The notes: generated from the letters alone by a model not told the origin. A stretch of 64,000 bases of DNA from Haloferax prahovense DSM 18310 (GCF_000336815.1 NZ_AOLG01000028.1:7188-71187); one strand, 5' to 3'. Shown: positions 27,270 to 36,485, counted from the first letter of the stretch. Numbers and translations are program-made.

Positions 27270-28600
27270 TGCAACCCGCGGAGCTCTTCGGCCAACCAGT
27301 CGACCGTTTCGTCGGGTGTGAGCCCGCCGACGAGAAGCTGGTCAGCCGCCTGTCCGAAGAGCTGTTCGCTGTAGGCGTCGGCCGCGACGATGTTCGGCGC
27401 GCCGTCGTCGCCCGTCGCGAGGACGCTCGTGAAGGCGTCCCAGTTGTCGCGGACGAGATTCATCACGTCGGGGTGCTGCTGGATGACCTCGTTTTCGGCC
27501 ACCTCGGGCGCGTCGAGTTGCTCCCGCGTCGGCGGGAACTGGAACAGCGGCGCGGAGAGCACGAAGTCGAAGAAGCGCGACGAACTCGTGAAGAAGTCGA
27601 CGAACGCCTGCGCGCCCTCGGTGTTCTGGCCGTCGTTGCGGACGAGGTGACCCTCCATGTACGCCCACCACCTGTCCTGTGCGGCCCCGCTCGGCACGGG
27701 GAAGGGCATCGGGCTGAGATTCTCGACGAGGTCGGGTCGGTTGGCCTGAATCGTGAGAATGGGGAGGCCGCCGACGCTGGCGATGGCCGCGGCGTTCTCC
27801 TGTTGGAGCGCGCCGATGGCGTCGCCCCACGCCCACCCCGAGCCGTTCGGCGAGTGTTCGGCCATCGACTGGACCCACTCGAACGTCTCGACGGCCGCCT
27901 GTCGGTTGTCGTCGTTGTCGAGTCTGACCTCGATGCCGTCGGAGGGGCCGCCGTAAATCTCCACGTCGTTCTGCCAGAGGTACTGCGTCATCTGGGTGTC
28001 GGCGTTGTTCGTCTGGCCCGACTGGATGACGTAGCCCTCCATCGACTCGTTGGCCGACACCTCGCCGGCCGCCTCGACCCACTCGCTCCACGACGCGGGC
28101 ATCTCCGAGTACACGTCGTTTCGGTACCAGCCCATGAGTGGTTCGACCATCGCGGCCGCGAAGTACGACTCGCCGCCGACGCTGACCGGGTCGGGCAGGT
28201 CGTTGTCCTGAACCGCCCCCGTGACGGGCGCGAGGACGCCGTCGCGCTGGAGCCGATACGCGTCTGTCGAGGTGTCGAAAAGCAGGTCCGGCGGGTTGCC
28301 AGCGGCGACCATCTTCTGCATCTCGGCGTCCGAGGAGGTCCCCTTCGCCGTGTAAATCATCTCGACCGTGTGGTCTGTCTCCTCCTCGAACTCGGCGATG
28401 ATTTCGTCCATCACGTCCTTCGAGTCGCCCCGGTCCGAGAGGTATCGAATCGGCTCGTTGGAGCCGCCGCCACCGCCGCCGCCCAGACAGCCCGCCGTCG
28501 TCACCGCCGCCGCGCTCCCGACCGCCGCGAGGAACGTCCGGCGCGACGACCCGCGCGTTTTCCGCCCGTCACCACCACGAGAGTGATTCCCATTCATCAT
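27266..28600 (-). CDS. Tat-exported ABC substrate-binding lipoprotein (SBP family 1)
   Basis: A 444-residue extracytoplasmic binding protein. The twin-arginine signal SSRRTFLAAVGSAAAVTTAG is followed by the lipobox Cys and a run of Gly. The mature part reads like sugar-type binding proteins of cluster 1 (RYLSDRGDSKDVMDEIIAEF, then YTAKGTSSDAEMQKMVAAGN). The start is ATG 28600, with a second ATG at 28597. First gene of the six-gene operon; its ligand cannot be inferred from sequence, and the linked CoA-transferase and aldolase argue that it may be a carboxylic acid rather than a sugar. Confidence 0.92.
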   Translation of the reverse strand: MMNGNHSRGGDGRKTRGSSRRTFLAAVGSAAAVTTAGCLGGGGGGGSNEPIRYLSDRGDSKDVMDEIIAEFEEETDHTVEMIYTAKGTSSDAEMQKMVAAGNPPDLLFDTSTDAYRLQRDGVLAPVTGAVQDNDLPDPVSVGGESYFAAAMVEPLMGWYRNDVYSEMPASWSEWVEAAGEVSANESMEGYVIQSGQTNNADTQMTQYLWQNDVEIYGGPSDGIEVRLDNDDNRQAAVETFEWVQSMAEHSPNGSGWAWGDAIGALQQENAAAIASVGGLPILTIQANRPDLVENLSPMPFPVPSGAAQDRWWAYMEGHLVRNDGQNTEGAQAFVDFFTSSSRFFDFVLSAPLFQFPPTREQLDAPEVAENEVIQQHPDVMNLVRDNWDAFTSVLATGDDGAPNIVAADAYSEQLFGQAADQLLVGGLTPDETVDWLAEELRGLQ

Positions 28601-28765
28601 GGTAATTGCAAACAATACGTACACCGCTAGAGGTCACGGGAGTAGTGCCTACACCTGTTGGCTCTTTATAGTGGTTTTCGAAGATATGGTGACGTGTTTC
28701 AGGTGTACTAGGTGCTCAAAATTCGGGGTGCAGCGTGCGCCGGAGGCAGTCGGACTCGGCTGAGG

Positions 28766-29404
28766 TCAGGTGCTGTCGGGGTTCGCGGGCGTCGTCGCAT
28801 CGGCGAGCGCGTCGCTGAGGAGTTTCTTTTCCGCCCGCCGGAGGTGTTCCAACACGGTCGGTCGGCTCACCTCGAACGCCGCCGCGATTTCCTCGACCGT
28901 GACGCCCCGCGGCCAGTCGTAGTAGCCACGTTCGAGCGCGTAGCCGACGACCTCGGCCTGCCGCTTCGAGAGCCGCGTGGAAGGGCCGACGAAGGGCTTC
29001 AGCCGGCGGAGTTCGACGGTCCCGAGCGACCGGAGCCCCGAGATGATGGCCTTGAGGTCGGCCCGCCGGAACACGACCACGTCGAAGACGCGCGAGCGAC
29101 CGTAGAACTGGCTCATCCGCTGGAGCATCCCGTGGTTCTCGCGGATGACGGGGAGCGCCCCGGACGACCGCTTCGTGATGAGCAGTTGGTCGTCGCCGAC
29201 GAGTTCGAGGTCGCGGACGACCTCGCTGGCGGCGAGCCGTTCGGCCATCTCGTCGCGGTGCTCCCCGGCGTCGACGACGAATCGGATGTCCGTCTCGCCG
29301 AGCACCTCGCAGTTCGTCACGACGACCGGCCCGTCGACGAGGTCGCTCACGTGCGACAGCACGTAGTCCTCGTTCAGTTCGAGGAGGATGGTCGCGCGAA
29401 GCAT
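28766..29404 (-). CDS. Bat-type HTH regulator (HTH_10 domain)
   Basis: A 212-residue transcription factor with an N-terminal sensory part (MLRATILLELNEDYVLSHVS) and a C-terminal HTH_10 domain: LSKRQAEVVGYALERGYYDW, then GVTVEEIAAAFEVSRPTVLE and HLRRAEKKLL. This is the bacterio-opsin-activator class of haloarchaeal regulators, usually one-component sensors of small molecules. It lies 165 bases upstream of the importer operon on the same strand and is the best candidate for its regulator. Confidence 0.88.
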   Translation of the reverse strand: MLRATILLELNEDYVLSHVSDLVDGPVVVTNCEVLGETDIRFVVDAGEHRDEMAERLAASEVVRDLELVGDDQLLITKRSSGALPVIRENHGMLQRMSQFYGRSRVFDVVVFRRADLKAIISGLRSLGTVELRRLKPFVGPSTRLSKRQAEVVGYALERGYYDWPRGVTVEEIAAAFEVSRPTVLEHLRRAEKKLLSDALADATTPANPDST

Positions 29405-29566
29405 CGCTACCGGGACCTCCGGCTGTCGGGGCTGGGCGGGCGTCCGGGACGGTCCTGTTCGACCACGTTACTACGCCGATACGTCGCCCGCGGGTAATAG
29501 CTGTATCCCGATCCGGGCGGCCTACCCGCTCGCGTTGGGCGGTCCGCCGCCTCCAATTCGTCCCGG

Positions 29567-30439
29567 CTACTCCTCGCCGGGCGACACCGTGATGACGGGG
29601 ACGGGCGCGCTCCGAACCGTCTGCTCGGCGACGCTCCCGAGGAGGATTCGGTCCACGCCGCTCCGCCCGGTGGCCCCCATGACGACGGCGTGGATGTCGT
29701 TACCTTCGACGTACTCCCGAATCGCCTCGCTCGGCGAGCCGTGTTCGATGGTTTCGGCGAGCTTCGTGACGCCGCGTTCGTTCGCCTCCTCGACGACCTT
29801 CGAAATCGCCTCGTTTGCGCCGCGCTCGCTCTCTTCGCCGGAGAGCATCGACCGAACGTCGAAGCCGAGCGCGGAGTCGTCCACGACCGACAGGACGTGA
29901 ACCGTCGCGTCGAGTTCGGCTGCGAGTGCGAGGCCATGGCTCGTCGCTCGTTTCGCGGAGCGGCTTCCGTCGGTCGGGATGAGGATGCGCTCGTAGGGGA
30001 ACGTCAGCTCCTCGTCGGGCTTCATGCGGGCGGTGAGCACCGGCCGGTCCGACAGGCGGACGACCTTCTCCGTGACGCTCCCGCGGAGCTGTCGAGAGAT
30101 GCCTTTGCGCCCGCGGGTCGGCATCACGACGAGGTCGTAGTCGTACTCCTCGGCGTACTCGACGATGGTGGGCGCGGGGTTGCCCTGCACCACGTCCGTC
30201 GAGTAATCGACGCCGAGGTTTTGGAGCGTCTCCGCCGCCTCATCGACGACGCTCTCGCCCTCGCGTTCGAGCGCGTCGACCACGTCGTTCCCGACCACGG
30301 TGACGCTGTCGCGGGTCGTGTCGGCGACGAAGAGCAGTCGTATCTCCGCGTCGTCCCAGTGGGCGAGTTCGCTGGCGTGGTGGAGAACCGCGCTCGACGA
30401 CGTGCTCTCGTCGACGGGCAGGAGGATGCGCTCGTACAT
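29567..30439 (-). CDS. Tandem universal stress protein (two UspA domains)
   Basis: A 290-residue protein of two UspA domains. The first begins MYERILLPVDESTSSSAVLH and the second FPYERILIPTDGSRSAKRAT near residue 150. Both carry an ATP-site GxxGRxGxxR-type segment: MPTRGRKGISRQLRGSVTEK in the first and MGATGRSGVDRILLGSVAEQ in the second. It probably binds ATP and acts under stress; no specific partner is visible. Confidence 0.92.
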   Translation of the reverse strand: MYERILLPVDESTSSSAVLHHASELAHWDDAEIRLLFVADTTRDSVTVVGNDVVDALEREGESVVDEAAETLQNLGVDYSTDVVQGNPAPTIVEYAEEYDYDLVVMPTRGRKGISRQLRGSVTEKVVRLSDRPVLTARMKPDEELTFPYERILIPTDGSRSAKRATSHGLALAAELDATVHVLSVVDDSALGFDVRSMLSGEESERGANEAISKVVEEANERGVTKLAETIEHGSPSEAIREYVEGNDIHAVVMGATGRSGVDRILLGSVAEQTVRSAPVPVITVSPGEE

Positions 30440-30566
30440 AGCCTGTCATACACCCGGTCGCCGGTAAGTCCTTTCGCCGGACGGCGACCGCGGACCGGCC
30501 ATCGTCGGGGGCGCTAGCTCCAACCGCACCACACAGTTATCACTCGACAGTCACAATCGGACGGTC

Positions 30567-31238
30567 ATGGCACCGACAGACGAGTCTCCGCACGGCGGCG
30601 CGCGGACGCGACGCCACCGCCGACAGGGCGGCGACGACGACGAAACCGGCGTCGACGCGTGGCTCGACGCGACGATTTACTTCGGGCTCGGACAGCACCT
30701 ACTCCTCGCGCTCCCGATGCTCTGGGTCGCCTTCATGACCGTTTCGACGCCCGTGGCGGTCACGACCGCGGCCGTCGTCTCGCTGGCGGTCGCCTGCCTC
30801 GCCATCGGCGCGCTCCGCATGAACGCCGTCTCCGTCGGCGCGCCGTGGCACCGCATCGAGGACAATGAAATCGGCCTCGGCCCCGACGCGGGGTACGGCT
30901 TTCTCGCCCGCCGGGCGGCCTATCTGAACGCGACGCTCGGCCTCGGGACGTTCCTCGGCGCGCGCGCCGACCTCGCCGGAGCGGGGCTCCCCGGTTCGGT
31001 CGTCGTCGCCGGCTGCGTCGCGCTCTGTGCGATGCTCGCGCTCCCTCGACTGCGCGCCGCGCCGGCCCGTACGTCGGCCGCGGTGGCCGGCGTCTACTAC
31101 GCCGTTTCGCTCCTCGTCGTCGCCACGTTCCCCGGGATGGTCGACCTGTTCTCCCTGTCGCCGTCGGTCGCGCTGTGCGTGCTCGCGGTCGCGCTCGCCG
31201 CCGCGTTCGACGTGGCGACCGGCCGAGACCGGCGCTGA
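30567..31238 (+). CDS. Integral membrane protein, haloarchaeal, function unknown
   Basis: A 223-residue protein with a charged, Arg/Asp-rich first 35 residues and about six hydrophobic segments after them, including LLLALPMLWVAFMTVS, VVSLAVACLAIGALRM and AVALCVLAVALAAAFDV-like stretches. No motif that would give a function. It is divergent from the universal stress gene, 127 bases away. Confidence 0.65.
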   Translation: MAPTDESPHGGARTRRHRRQGGDDDETGVDAWLDATIYFGLGQHLLLALPMLWVAFMTVSTPVAVTTAAVVSLAVACLAIGALRMNAVSVGAPWHRIEDNEIGLGPDAGYGFLARRAAYLNATLGLGTFLGARADLAGAGLPGSVVVAGCVALCAMLALPRLRAAPARTSAAVAGVYYAVSLLVVATFPGMVDLFSLSPSVALCVLAVALAAAFDVATGRDRR

Positions 31239-31362
31239 CTCGGCTTCCTCGACCCACTGCCGTCCTGTCTTCCTCGGTCACCAAGTTTTCAACCCTCGCG
31301 CACCGACTCGTCGGGCATGACACCGATTCCGCGCACGGGCCGCCCTCCCGAGGTGCCGCGGC

Positions 31363-32502
31363 GTGACTGACGCCGCGCTCGCCGACGACCCCGTAGCGGC
31401 GCTCCGAACGGCGGCCGACACCCTCCGCGGCCGACGCGAGACGGTCGACGAAATCGGCCGCGAGGAGCTTCGGACGCTCTCGTCAGCCGTCAGCGACGTG
31501 ACGGGGATTCTCGACCGGTTCGAAGAGCGGGCGACCGACGACCTCGAAGGCTACGTCGCGTTCCGCGAGACGCTGTCGAACCGGCTGGAGGAGGTTCCCG
31601 CCGACGTGCGCCACAGCGACGCCTTCATCGCCGCCAACGAGTCGCTCACCACCGGCATCACGTCGTCGCTGTCGGCGTCGGACTTCGAGCAGGCGAGACG
31701 CGAGTTGGGCCCCGCCCGCGAGGAGGCGGCGCTCCTCGACGAACTGGACGAGGCGAAAGACGACTACCGGAGCGCCCGTCGCCGAGTGCAGGAGCGCGCG
31801 GACGAACTCGACGCGCGAATCGAGCGCCTCGAACGCGTAGAGCGGCTCGGCGAGGTCGACATCGACGCGCCGGTGGACGAACTCCGCGACCCCATCGAGC
31901 GGTACGACGACGCCGTGGCCGAGGCGTTCGACCGGTTCCGCGCCGAGTCGCCCGCCCGCGAGGTGCTCGCGTGGCTGGCGGCCGCGGAGTCCTATCCGCT
32001 CGTCGAGACGCCCAGTCCCCCTGAGCGACTGCGCGAGTACCTCGAAACCGCCGCCATCGGCGACGAGCCGATTCCAACGCTCGTCGAGTACGCCGGCTAC
32101 TCGCGGTCGAAACTCGACCACTACGTGGACGACCCCAAGCGGTTCTCCGCGGCCGTCGGGACGAACAAGCGGTTTCTGGAGACGCTCGACGCCGACCCGC
32201 TGACCGTGTCGTGGCCGCCGGAGCCCGCCTCGGAACTCCGCTGGCGGACGAAGGAACTCGTCGCCGTGGTGAGTCGGTTCGCCGGCGACGAGACGGTCGC
32301 GCGGGTCCGCGAGGTCCACGAACTGACGTACGAGGAGTCCTACGACCGCCTCCGCGACGCCGCGGTCGCCCGCGCCGAACTCACCGACGACCAGCGCGAC
32401 CGCCTCCGGCGGGGCGTCGTGGCCGACGAGTTGGCTTCGGCCCGCGAGGAGCGCGAGCGGGTTCGGGACTGCCTCGACGCGCACTCGCGACTGGACGACT
32501 GA
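31363..32502 (+). CDS. Haloarchaeal coiled-coil protein (DUF7118-like), function unknown
   Basis: A 379-residue soluble protein that starts at GTG. Long heptad-rich Arg/Glu segments (DELDARIERLERVERLGEVD) predict coiled coils over residues 20-190, while the C-terminal half looks more globular (EYAGYSRSKLDHYVDDPKRF). Such proteins are widespread in haloarchaea without an assigned role. It is 124 bases after the membrane-protein gene. Confidence 0.7.
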   Translation: MTDAALADDPVAALRTAADTLRGRRETVDEIGREELRTLSSAVSDVTGILDRFEERATDDLEGYVAFRETLSNRLEEVPADVRHSDAFIAANESLTTGITSSLSASDFEQARRELGPAREEAALLDELDEAKDDYRSARRRVQERADELDARIERLERVERLGEVDIDAPVDELRDPIERYDDAVAEAFDRFRAESPAREVLAWLAAAESYPLVETPSPPERLREYLETAAIGDEPIPTLVEYAGYSRSKLDHYVDDPKRFSAAVGTNKRFLETLDADPLTVSWPPEPASELRWRTKELVAVVSRFAGDETVARVREVHELTYEESYDRLRDAAVARAELTDDQRDRLRRGVVADELASAREERERVRDCLDAHSRLDD

Positions 32503-32591
32503 GCGTCGCCCGGCGACCGCGGCGATGGGACCGTGAGGCGAGCGAGACGGCGACAAAAAAACACTTACCGCGCTCGGCGGAACTTCCGACG

Positions 32592-33368
32592 ATGCGTCTC
32601 CGGAAACTCGCCCTCCTCCTCGCGGTGGTCGGCCTCGTCTGTCTCCCCGCACCGGTGTACCTGCCCGCGCTCGCGGAGGCGACGTCGCCGCCGCCGCAAA
32701 CCTCGCAGTCGTACCGAGCCGAGACCGTGTCGCTCGCGAACCAATCGGACGTCGAGACTATCGTGAGTCGCCACGGGCGGACGGTCTCGATTTCGGTGCA
32801 CCAAGTCAGCCACCGGTACTCGGCCGGCGGGTACCGCGCGCCGAACGAGACCCGCGAGACGCTGGCGGCGGCGATGCGGAACGGCACCGCCCGGACCGCG
32901 GCGGCGGGCGCGAGAGCCGACCTCCAAGCCATAGCGCGGAACAACACGTACGTCCACGACGCCTACGGCGAGCGCCAGCAGTACTACCGGTTCAGCGTGG
33001 AAGAAAACGGCTCGGTCGTCACCGCGCGAAACGCCACACTCCAGCGCGTCGCAAACGCCACCGTCGAGCGAGGGGCGTATCGCTACGAGAACCTCTCGCC
33101 GGAGGCGAGAGAGACGGTCGATAGAATCCTTCGGAACTCCTCTGACGAGGACTTCGGCTACCGACCGCGGGTGAACGACGCCTTCGTGGACCGCCTCCCG
33201 GCGCTCGTCGAGAAGGATGGAACGCTCCACAGCATCACCGTCTACGGGCACGTCGACGACTTCGGCTTCGGGGCCGCGCTCGTCGTCGGACTCGGCGTTG
33301 CCGGCGTCGGCGCGGTCTTGATTCTCGTCGGCGGAGTGCTGTACGCCGTCGCATGGTGGCGCGAGTAG
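32592..33368 (+). CDS. Secreted or membrane-anchored protein with C-terminal anchor, function unknown
   Basis: A 258-residue protein with a Sec-like signal (MRLRKLALLLAVVGLVCLPA) and one C-terminal membrane segment (GAALVVGLGVAGVGAVLILV) followed by a short Trp/Arg tail. The large loop between them carries several N-x-S/T sequons (for example NETR, NGTA, NNTY, NATL, NATV, NSSD), suggesting an N-glycosylated surface protein. It begins soon after the coiled-coil gene, with 89 bases between. Confidence 0.65.
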   Translation: MRLRKLALLLAVVGLVCLPAPVYLPALAEATSPPPQTSQSYRAETVSLANQSDVETIVSRHGRTVSISVHQVSHRYSAGGYRAPNETRETLAAAMRNGTARTAAAGARADLQAIARNNTYVHDAYGERQQYYRFSVEENGSVVTARNATLQRVANATVERGAYRYENLSPEARETVDRILRNSSDEDFGYRPRVNDAFVDRLPALVEKDGTLHSITVYGHVDDFGFGAALVVGLGVAGVGAVLILVGGVLYAVAWWRE

Positions 33369-33403
33369 CGGGAGAAGAACGGTCGAACCGCGAGACCGCG
33401 GCT

Positions 33404-33423
33404 CAGTTCAGTTCAGTTCAGTT
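33404..33423. repeat. Four tandem CAGTT pentamers over the FKBP stop codon
   Basis: CAGTT is repeated four times without change. The FKBP gene on the reverse strand stops inside this run (TGA at 33418-33420), so a slipped repeat would alter its last residues or stop position. Confidence 0.75.
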
Positions 33424-33885
33424 GGCGTCGACGATTTCGACGTCGAAGACGAGCGTCTCGCCGGCGAGCTCGTGGTTGAAGTCGATGCGGACCACGTCGT
33501 CGTCGGCGTGGACGATTTCGCCGAGGCCGCCCTGCTGGGTCTGGACGTACAGTCCCTCCTCGGGCTCGTCGCCGAGTACCTCGCGGAGCTGTTCGGTCTC
33601 GTGCTCGCGAATGAGGTCTTCGTCGTGCTCGCCGTAGGCCTTCTCCGGCGGAATCTCGATACTCTCTTCGTCGCCGACGGACATGCCGACGAGCGCCTCG
33701 TCGAGGCCCTCGATGACGGTTCCCGCGCCGACTTCGACCACGAGCGGCTCGTAGTCGCGGTCGCCCTGCGCCTCGGAGAGTCCTTCGGCGTCGGCCACGT
33801 CCTGACGCGACGTGTCGAAGACCGTGCCGTCGGGGAGCTTTCCAACGTATTCGAGCGAAACGGAGTCGCCGGTTTCTATCGTCAT
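33418..33885 (-). CDS. FKBP-type peptidyl-prolyl isomerase, SlyD-like
   Basis: A 155-residue cytoplasmic prolyl isomerase. The FKBP core shows SLEYVGKLPDGTVFDTSRQD, EVGAGTVIEGLDEALVGMSV and EIPPEKAYGEHDED, and an insert-in-flap region follows as in SlyD and archaeal short FKBPs, giving both isomerase and chaperone activity. The C-terminus FNHELAGETLVFDVEI closes the fold. Lone gene; convergent with the membrane-anchored protein gene. Confidence 0.93.
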   Translation of the reverse strand: MTIETGDSVSLEYVGKLPDGTVFDTSRQDVADAEGLSEAQGDRDYEPLVVEVGAGTVIEGLDEALVGMSVGDEESIEIPPEKAYGEHDEDLIREHETEQLREVLGDEPEEGLYVQTQQGGLGEIVHADDDVVRIDFNHELAGETLVFDVEIVDAN

Positions 33886-33995
33886 ACCGCCTACTCTCTG
33901 CCGGAGACGGATAAGTGACCGTACTGCCGACGAGAGTATAATCTATCTGTTACATCGAGGCGCGCGCTCATGCTCTCCGCGCGCCACTAGATAGC

Positions 33996-34826
33996 ATGGC
34001 GTTCGCTCGAACAAATGGCATCGACACCTACTACGAACGGCGGGGTGAGGGACCGCCGGTGGTCTTCGTTCACGGGGCGATTCTCGACCACAGCCAGTGG
34101 GACCGCCAGACTGAGGCGCTGTGCGACGACTACACTACGGTCTCGTACGACGTCCGGGGACACGGCCGGACCGGCGGCTCGGAGCCAGCGACGTACTCGA
34201 TGGAACTGTTCGCCGACGACCTCGCGGCGCTCGTCTCGGAGTTGGGCCTCGACCGGCCCGTCGTCTGCGGACTCTCGACCGGCGGCTGTGTCGCGCAGGC
34301 ATACGCGATGCGGTATCCCGACGGGCTCTCGGGGCTCGTTCTCGCGGACACGTTCTCCCCGGTCGTCTTCGACCGTCTCGAACGGTTCCAGCGACTCGTC
34401 GTCCCCCGGTTGACGATTCCGTTCGTTCGACTCGTCGGCTACGAGCGCGTCGAGAAGGTCATGGTCTGGTTCCAAGAGCGGCTGTCGGGAACGCCCGCGG
34501 GCGGCGACTACGGAAACGTCGAGCGTCTTCGGGAGCGCGGCCCGCCGATGGCGACCGACGAGTTCGCGAAGGTGATTCGGGCGGTCAGTCGGTTCACCGA
34601 CTCGTCGGTCGTCCTCGGCGACATCGACGTCCCGACGTTGGTCCTGTACGGCGAGAACGAACTCCCGTTCGTGCGCAGGCACGCCGCGGCGTTCGGCGAC
34701 GGGATTCCGACCGTCACGGTCCGCGCGGTTCCCGACGCGGGCCACGCGTCGAACCTCGACAACCCCGCGTTCTTCGAGGACGCCCTTCGGGAGTTCCTCG
34801 ACGGCCTCAGAACAGTCGCCAGATGA
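33996..34826 (+). CDS. Alpha/beta-hydrolase
   Basis: A 276-residue hydrolase. The oxyanion segment VVFVHGAILDHSQWD, the Ser nucleophile in CGLSTGGCVAQA (the G-x-S-x-G elbow), the acid Asp in the DVPTLVLYGENE region and the catalytic His in DAGHASNLDNP are all in place. Substrate unknown; most similar in style to lactone or ester hydrolases. The last 20 bases overlap the rhodanese gene tail to tail. Confidence 0.9.
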   Translation: MAFARTNGIDTYYERRGEGPPVVFVHGAILDHSQWDRQTEALCDDYTTVSYDVRGHGRTGGSEPATYSMELFADDLAALVSELGLDRPVVCGLSTGGCVAQAYAMRYPDGLSGLVLADTFSPVVFDRLERFQRLVVPRLTIPFVRLVGYERVEKVMVWFQERLSGTPAGGDYGNVERLRERGPPMATDEFAKVIRAVSRFTDSSVVLGDIDVPTLVLYGENELPFVRRHAAAFGDGIPTVTVRAVPDAGHASNLDNPAFFEDALREFLDGLRTVAR

Positions 34827-35253
34827 GCGACCGAAGTTTGTAGCTCAGTGACCCGCGCTGGTAGCCGTTCCACCCGCTCATGCCGCCGGCGAGCGTCGCC
34901 GCGTCGTACCCCTCCTCGCGGAGGAGCTCCGTCGCCCGCTTCGCGACGATGCCCATCTTACAGACGACGACCACGTCTCGGTCCCGCGGAATCTCGTCCA
35001 GCCGACCTCGAAGCGAGGCGTCGTCGCCCGACCGGAGGTCGTCGTAGACGGGGACGTTGCGGCTCCCGTCGGGTCCGTTCGCTCCACTCACTTCCCCGAC
35101 GTAGTCACGTTCGCTGACGCTCACGCGACTCCCGTCGATTGCGCCGCGCTGGTAGTTCGACTCCGGGCGGATGTCGAGGATGAAGAGGTCGTCGCCGTCG
35201 GCGAGGCGGGCGTCGAGTTCGTCGGGGCGAATCGTGGTCACGGCTCTCTCCAC
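34807..35253 (-). CDS. Rhodanese-domain protein
   Basis: A 148-residue single rhodanese domain with a possible sulfur-carrying Cys in VVVCKMGIVAKRATELL. The usual N-terminal DELDARLADGDDLFILDIRP is present, and the family active-site loop is CKMGIV. It might move sulfur or act as a sensor. The start is GTG 35253. It overlaps the convergent hydrolase gene by 20 bases. Confidence 0.86.
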   Translation of the reverse strand: MERAVTTIRPDELDARLADGDDLFILDIRPESNYQRGAIDGSRVSVSERDYVGEVSGANGPDGSRNVPVYDDLRSGDDASLRGRLDEIPRDRDVVVVCKMGIVAKRATELLREEGYDAATLAGGMSGWNGYQRGSLSYKLRSLIWRLF

Positions 35254-35387
35254 GTCGCTGACGCGGAAAGCGCTGGTGCTTCCGGCGTCCCGGCGCTCCG
35301 CCGGTGGTTCCGCGTGAGCGTTCGACGCCGTCCCGTCCGCCGGGAACGACGCCGTAGCTTGAACACGGCGGTCCGCGTAGCGCCCCC

Positions 35388-35993
35388 ATGGAGTGGGACG
35401 AGCGCTACCGGACCGGAACGTACCCGACCGACCCCGAGCCGTCGCCGGTGTTACGGTCGTACCTCGACGAACTGCCCGAGGGTCGCGCCCTCGACGTGGC
35501 GGCCGGGAACGGCCGCAACACGCTCTTTCTCGCGGAAAACGGCTATCGGGTCGACGCGCTCGACCAGTCGGGCGAGGGGCTCAGTATCGTCGAAGAGCGC
35601 GCTCGGTCCCGCGGGTTCGCCGACCGCGTGGAGACGATTCAGGCGGACGCGACGACCTACGACTTCTCCGAGTCGACGTACGACCTCGTCACCATCAGCT
35701 ACTTCCGGACGCTGGACCGCCTCGCGGACATCAAAGCGTCGCTGAAACCCGGCGGCGTCCTGTTCTACCAGCACCACCTGCGGGCCGACCCGCCGGCGAC
35801 GGTCGGGCCGAGCACCGACAGATACCGCTTCGATTCGAACGAACTGCTCCGGGCCTGTCTCGACCTCACCGTGCTCTACTACGATGAATCGACCGAACTG
35901 CGCGACGAGCGGCGGTCCGCGACAGCGACGATTGTCGCGCGGAACACGAGGGGTGGCGCGCAGTCATATCCGCGGAGAGGGGCATATAAGTAA
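35388..35993 (+). CDS. Class I SAM-dependent methyltransferase (TehB-like)
   Basis: A 201-residue enzyme. It starts MEWDERYRTGTYPTDPEPSP and shows the SAM motif RALDVAAGNGRNTLFLAENG followed by the acidic VDALDQS and DATTYDF, as in TehB-like and thiol or tellurite methyltransferases. Target molecule unknown. It is followed by the longest A/T-rich gap of the window. Confidence 0.86.
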   Translation: MEWDERYRTGTYPTDPEPSPVLRSYLDELPEGRALDVAAGNGRNTLFLAENGYRVDALDQSGEGLSIVEERARSRGFADRVETIQADATTYDFSESTYDLVTISYFRTLDRLADIKASLKPGGVLFYQHHLRADPPATVGPSTDRYRFDSNELLRACLDLTVLYYDESTELRDERRSATATIVARNTRGGAQSYPRRGAYK

Positions 35994-36058
35994 CAATTCA
36001 GAGAGAAACTATCTAGAGCGAGACGCAGGTGAAATCGATTTTGTGACGGCGAGCTAAA

Positions 36059-36078
36059 AGAAACAGAATATTGTTTCT
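36059..36078. repeat. Inverted repeat AGAAACA-6-TGTTTCT
   Basis: Both arms are perfect and the six-base centre GAATAT is itself A/T rich. It lies 65 bases after the methyltransferase stop. It may be an operator, a protein-binding site or a weak terminator; only the symmetry is certain. Confidence 0.55.
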
Positions 36079-36332
36079 AAAGTAAGTCAGTCATGTACCG
36101 CGGTTGAATCCGGTTTAGAACCACACATGATGCAGTTTGAGAAATATATTCAGAACAGAGTTGTATTTTTTGTTAGTTTGAAATTTGACCGATATGATTT
36201 ATCGGATAGAATCCGGGCTGTGACTTCACTCTATGTCCGACATGTGACGGTTAAATTATATTAAATTATCCTCTCGCTTGCCGGCCGTGTTGGGACCACG
36301 CTGGGCCGGTCTCACAGCCGGGTCCCCACGAG

Positions 36333-36346
36333 GAAGAGGCCTCTTC
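36333..36346. repeat. 14-base perfect palindrome GAAGAGGCCTCTTC
   Basis: A perfect palindrome in the GC-rich right part of the gap, 160 bases before the amidohydrolase start. It has no loop, so a dimeric DNA-binding protein is more likely than an RNA hairpin. Confidence 0.45.
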
Positions 36347-36478
36347 GAGTCGGGGCGGGGACTGACCGGCGAGCCTAACCGGATTGGCCGGTGACTGATT
36401 GGGCTGCGCGTCGAATCGCCTCCCGTGGCGGTACGCCAACGCCGCCGCGCCATCATTCGGTCGGATTCGTCCGTTCGA

Positions 36479-36485
36479 TTTTTAT
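36479..36485 (+). promoter_or_regulatory. TATA-like box of the amidohydrolase gene
   Basis: TTTTTAT lies 24-30 bases before the ATG at 36509 and decides that start over an in-frame ATG at 36425, which would lie upstream of the promoter. Confidence 0.55.

Noticed and set aside
36355-36425. Possible tRNA-like stretch with a TCGAATC segment before the amidohydrolase
   Set aside because: No acceptor stem, anticodon arm or matching D arm could be folded, so no tRNA is called.
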